Positions 14,712-15,700 of a stretch of DNA of 15,700 nt are shown here, one piece after another. Position 1 is the first letter of the stretch, and each line of letters begins with the position of its first letter. The notes below the pieces were generated by a model that was not told where the DNA came from, ran no database searches, and saw only the letters and a list, made by a program, of their open reading frames with translations. Source of the DNA: Corynebacterium sp. Its GTDB lineage: Bacteria; Actinomycetota; Actinomycetes; Mycobacteriales; Mycobacteriaceae. The position numbers and the translations under genes were made by a program. Location: the NCBI GenBank assembly GCA_030450335.1, contig JAKDIS010000056.1, forward strand, positions 1 through 15,700, read 5' to 3'.

Positions 14712-15638
14712 CGCACCCAACGACTCCTGCCGACCCTGTTGACCACCGTGACGACCACCCTGCTGGCGGGATCGGTCCTCACCGCATGCTCCTCCGACGA
14801 CGCCGCGTCGCCCGAGGAGCCGGTGGACGCCCCGGTGTCCGGGGTCTCCGTCACCGTCGACGACACCGGTGACGCCCCGCGCGAGCCCCTGGTGTGGTTC
14901 AGCGACGACACGGAGACCGAGACCGTCTACAAGGCGACCCAGGGGTGGGGGCAGAGCATCGAGGGTGGTGACTCCGACGAGACCAGCGAGGACGACCTGC
15001 CGTACGAGGACGTCACCATGGAGGTCCCGGTCACCGTGTCCACCGCCACCGACGGTGACGAGCTGGAGGCCGAGGTCGTCGCCGGGAGCCCGTCGGGCGA
15101 CAACACCGACGGCAACGAGGACCTCTCCACCGCCGAGGGGTTCACGATGAACCAGAACTACAACCAGGACGGACGCGTCACCACGCGCGGCTTCACCGCG
15201 CCCGAGGGCGCCTCGGACGCGGCGCGGTCGAACGTGGAGCGCTCCTTCACCCAGATGACGGACGTGCCGGTGGTATTCCCCGCCGACGACCTGGGCACCG
15301 GTGCCCGCTGGACGGTCACCGGCCAGGTCGACGACCCGAACCTGGGGATCTCCATGCGCCAGGGGGTGACCTACACCCTGGTGTCGCGGGAGGGCTCACG
15401 CATCGAGCTCGACGTCGACGTGGAGCGCACACCCTCGGTGCAGCAGATGTCGGGCTCCGACCTGAAGGTGGTGGGCTCCGACAGTGAGTCCACCGGCAAC
15501 ATCACGGTGGATCTGCGACGTCCCGTGCCGGTCTCCGGCGTGATCGAGACGTCGACGAGCGTGACCTACGGTGAGACGGACTCGCCGGTCACCGTGGTGC
15601 AGACCTCGCGGACGAGGTCCAGCTGGGAGCCGGCCTAG
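14709..15638 (+). CDS. Secreted lipoprotein, DUF6263-like, unknown function
   Basis: A 309-residue exported protein. The signal peptide (MRTQRLLPTLL, hydrophobic run) ends in the lipobox VLTAC with Cys27, followed by an acidic, low-complexity stretch (28-60) typical of lipoprotein tethers. The mature domain is rich in beta-type segments. The stretch VPVVFPADDLGTGARWTVTG, then a Gln/Tyr-rich strand (RQGVTYTLVSREGSRIEL), resembles the actinobacterial DUF6263 lipoprotein family, judged by pattern only. No catalytic residues are evident. It starts leaderless at GTG 14709, divergent from lspA, whose product should process it. Its TAG stop lies in a CTAG shared with the stop of the convergent gene at the right edge. 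Confidence 0.85.
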   Translation: MRTQRLLPTLLTTVTTTLLAGSVLTACSSDDAASPEEPVDAPVSGVSVTVDDTGDAPREPLVWFSDDTETETVYKATQGWGQSIEGGDSDETSEDDLPYEDVTMEVPVTVSTATDGDELEAEVVAGSPSGDNTDGNEDLSTAEGFTMNQNYNQDGRVTTRGFTAPEGASDAARSNVERSFTQMTDVPVVFPADDLGTGARWTVTGQVDDPNLGISMRQGVTYTLVSREGSRIELDVDVERTPSVQQMSGSDLKVVGSDSESTGNITVDLRRPVPVSGVIETSTSVTYGETDSPVTVVQTSRTRSSWEPA

Positions 15639-15700
15639 GCGGCGGGCTCGGCGGCGGGATCCTCCGCCGGGGCGTCCTGCTCGGCGGCGGGGTCGGGGGC
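15635..15700 (-). CDS. C-terminal tail of an Ala/Pro/Glu-rich protein (partial, cut by window end)
   Basis: The minus strand reads 21 codons from the window edge to a TAG at 15637-15635, giving an Ala/Pro/Glu/Asp repeat (including PAAEQDAPAEDPAAEPAA). Codon third positions are G/C except one. Such tails are common on actinobacterial proteins and do not identify a family. The TAG shares four bases with the stop of the convergent lipoprotein gene. A short high-GC frame can be open by chance, so the call is tentative. Confidence 0.5.
   Translation of the reverse strand, partial: APDPAAEQDAPAEDPAAEPAA

Noticed and set aside
1..15700. CRISPR arrays, tRNA/rRNA genes, insertion sequences, prophage or toxin-antitoxin genes
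   Set aside because: Intergenic gaps total only a few hundred bases and show no repeat-spacer pattern, cloverleaf-like sequence, transposase or terminal repeats.

Overview
This is a high-GC actinobacterial chromosome segment, most likely from Corynebacterium or a close relative. The evidence is the very high G/C in third codon positions, frequent GTG starts, TANNNT-type -10 boxes placed directly before start codons, a DnaE1 of mycobacterial/corynebacterial type, and the gene content (relS-like synthetase, dnaE1-yigZ, nadA-nadC, lspA-rluD-rarD, short lipoproteins). No mobile element, phage gene, CRISPR array, tRNA or rRNA was seen. Coding density is very high, and no gene-free stretch exceeds about 170 bases.

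Layout, left to right. The 3' end of an unrecognised plus-strand gene (to 179) overlaps, as ATGA, a RelA/SpoT-type alarmone synthetase (176-1177, +). Converging on it and overlapping its end by 19 bases is a minus-strand pair: a small two-helix membrane protein (1749-1519) followed by an S4-domain RNA-binding protein (1515-1159). Next come the minus-strand pair dnaE1 (5976-2413) and yigZ/IMPACT (2416-1769), overlapping as GTGA, and a lipoprotein with an SH3-like region (6919-6143). The NAD biosynthesis pair nadA-nadC (9084-7091, -) overlaps as ATGA and has no nadB between or beside its genes. Divergent from nadA is a plus-strand pair: a fold-type III PLP protein of the alanine racemase-like class (9147-10319) coupled by ATGA to a D-arabinono-/L-gulono-lactone oxidase family flavoprotein (10316-11623). 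Converging on that pair is the compact minus-strand operon lspA-rluD-membrane protein-rarD (14628-11620), in which every junction overlaps. Divergent from lspA is a second lipoprotein (14709-15638, +), which meets the tail of a further minus-strand gene at the window edge.

Regulation visible in the sequence. Seven first or potentially first genes have a TANNNT hexamer ending 6-8 bases (mostly exactly 7) before the start codon, the geometry of leaderless transcripts. It sets the start of lspA at GTG 14628. The lipoprotein at 6919 is the exception, with a real leader and a strong Shine-Dalgarno sequence. The nadA/PLP-protein divergent promoter contains a strong inverted repeat over both -35 regions. 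A tandem repeat lies upstream of dnaE1. Two hairpins are possible terminators, after nadC and after the 6143 lipoprotein.

Most of the window is conserved core genome, and I do not see a clear novel defence or mobile system. The most open biological question is the coupled PLP-protein/lactone-oxidase pair and its shared control region with NAD synthesis.
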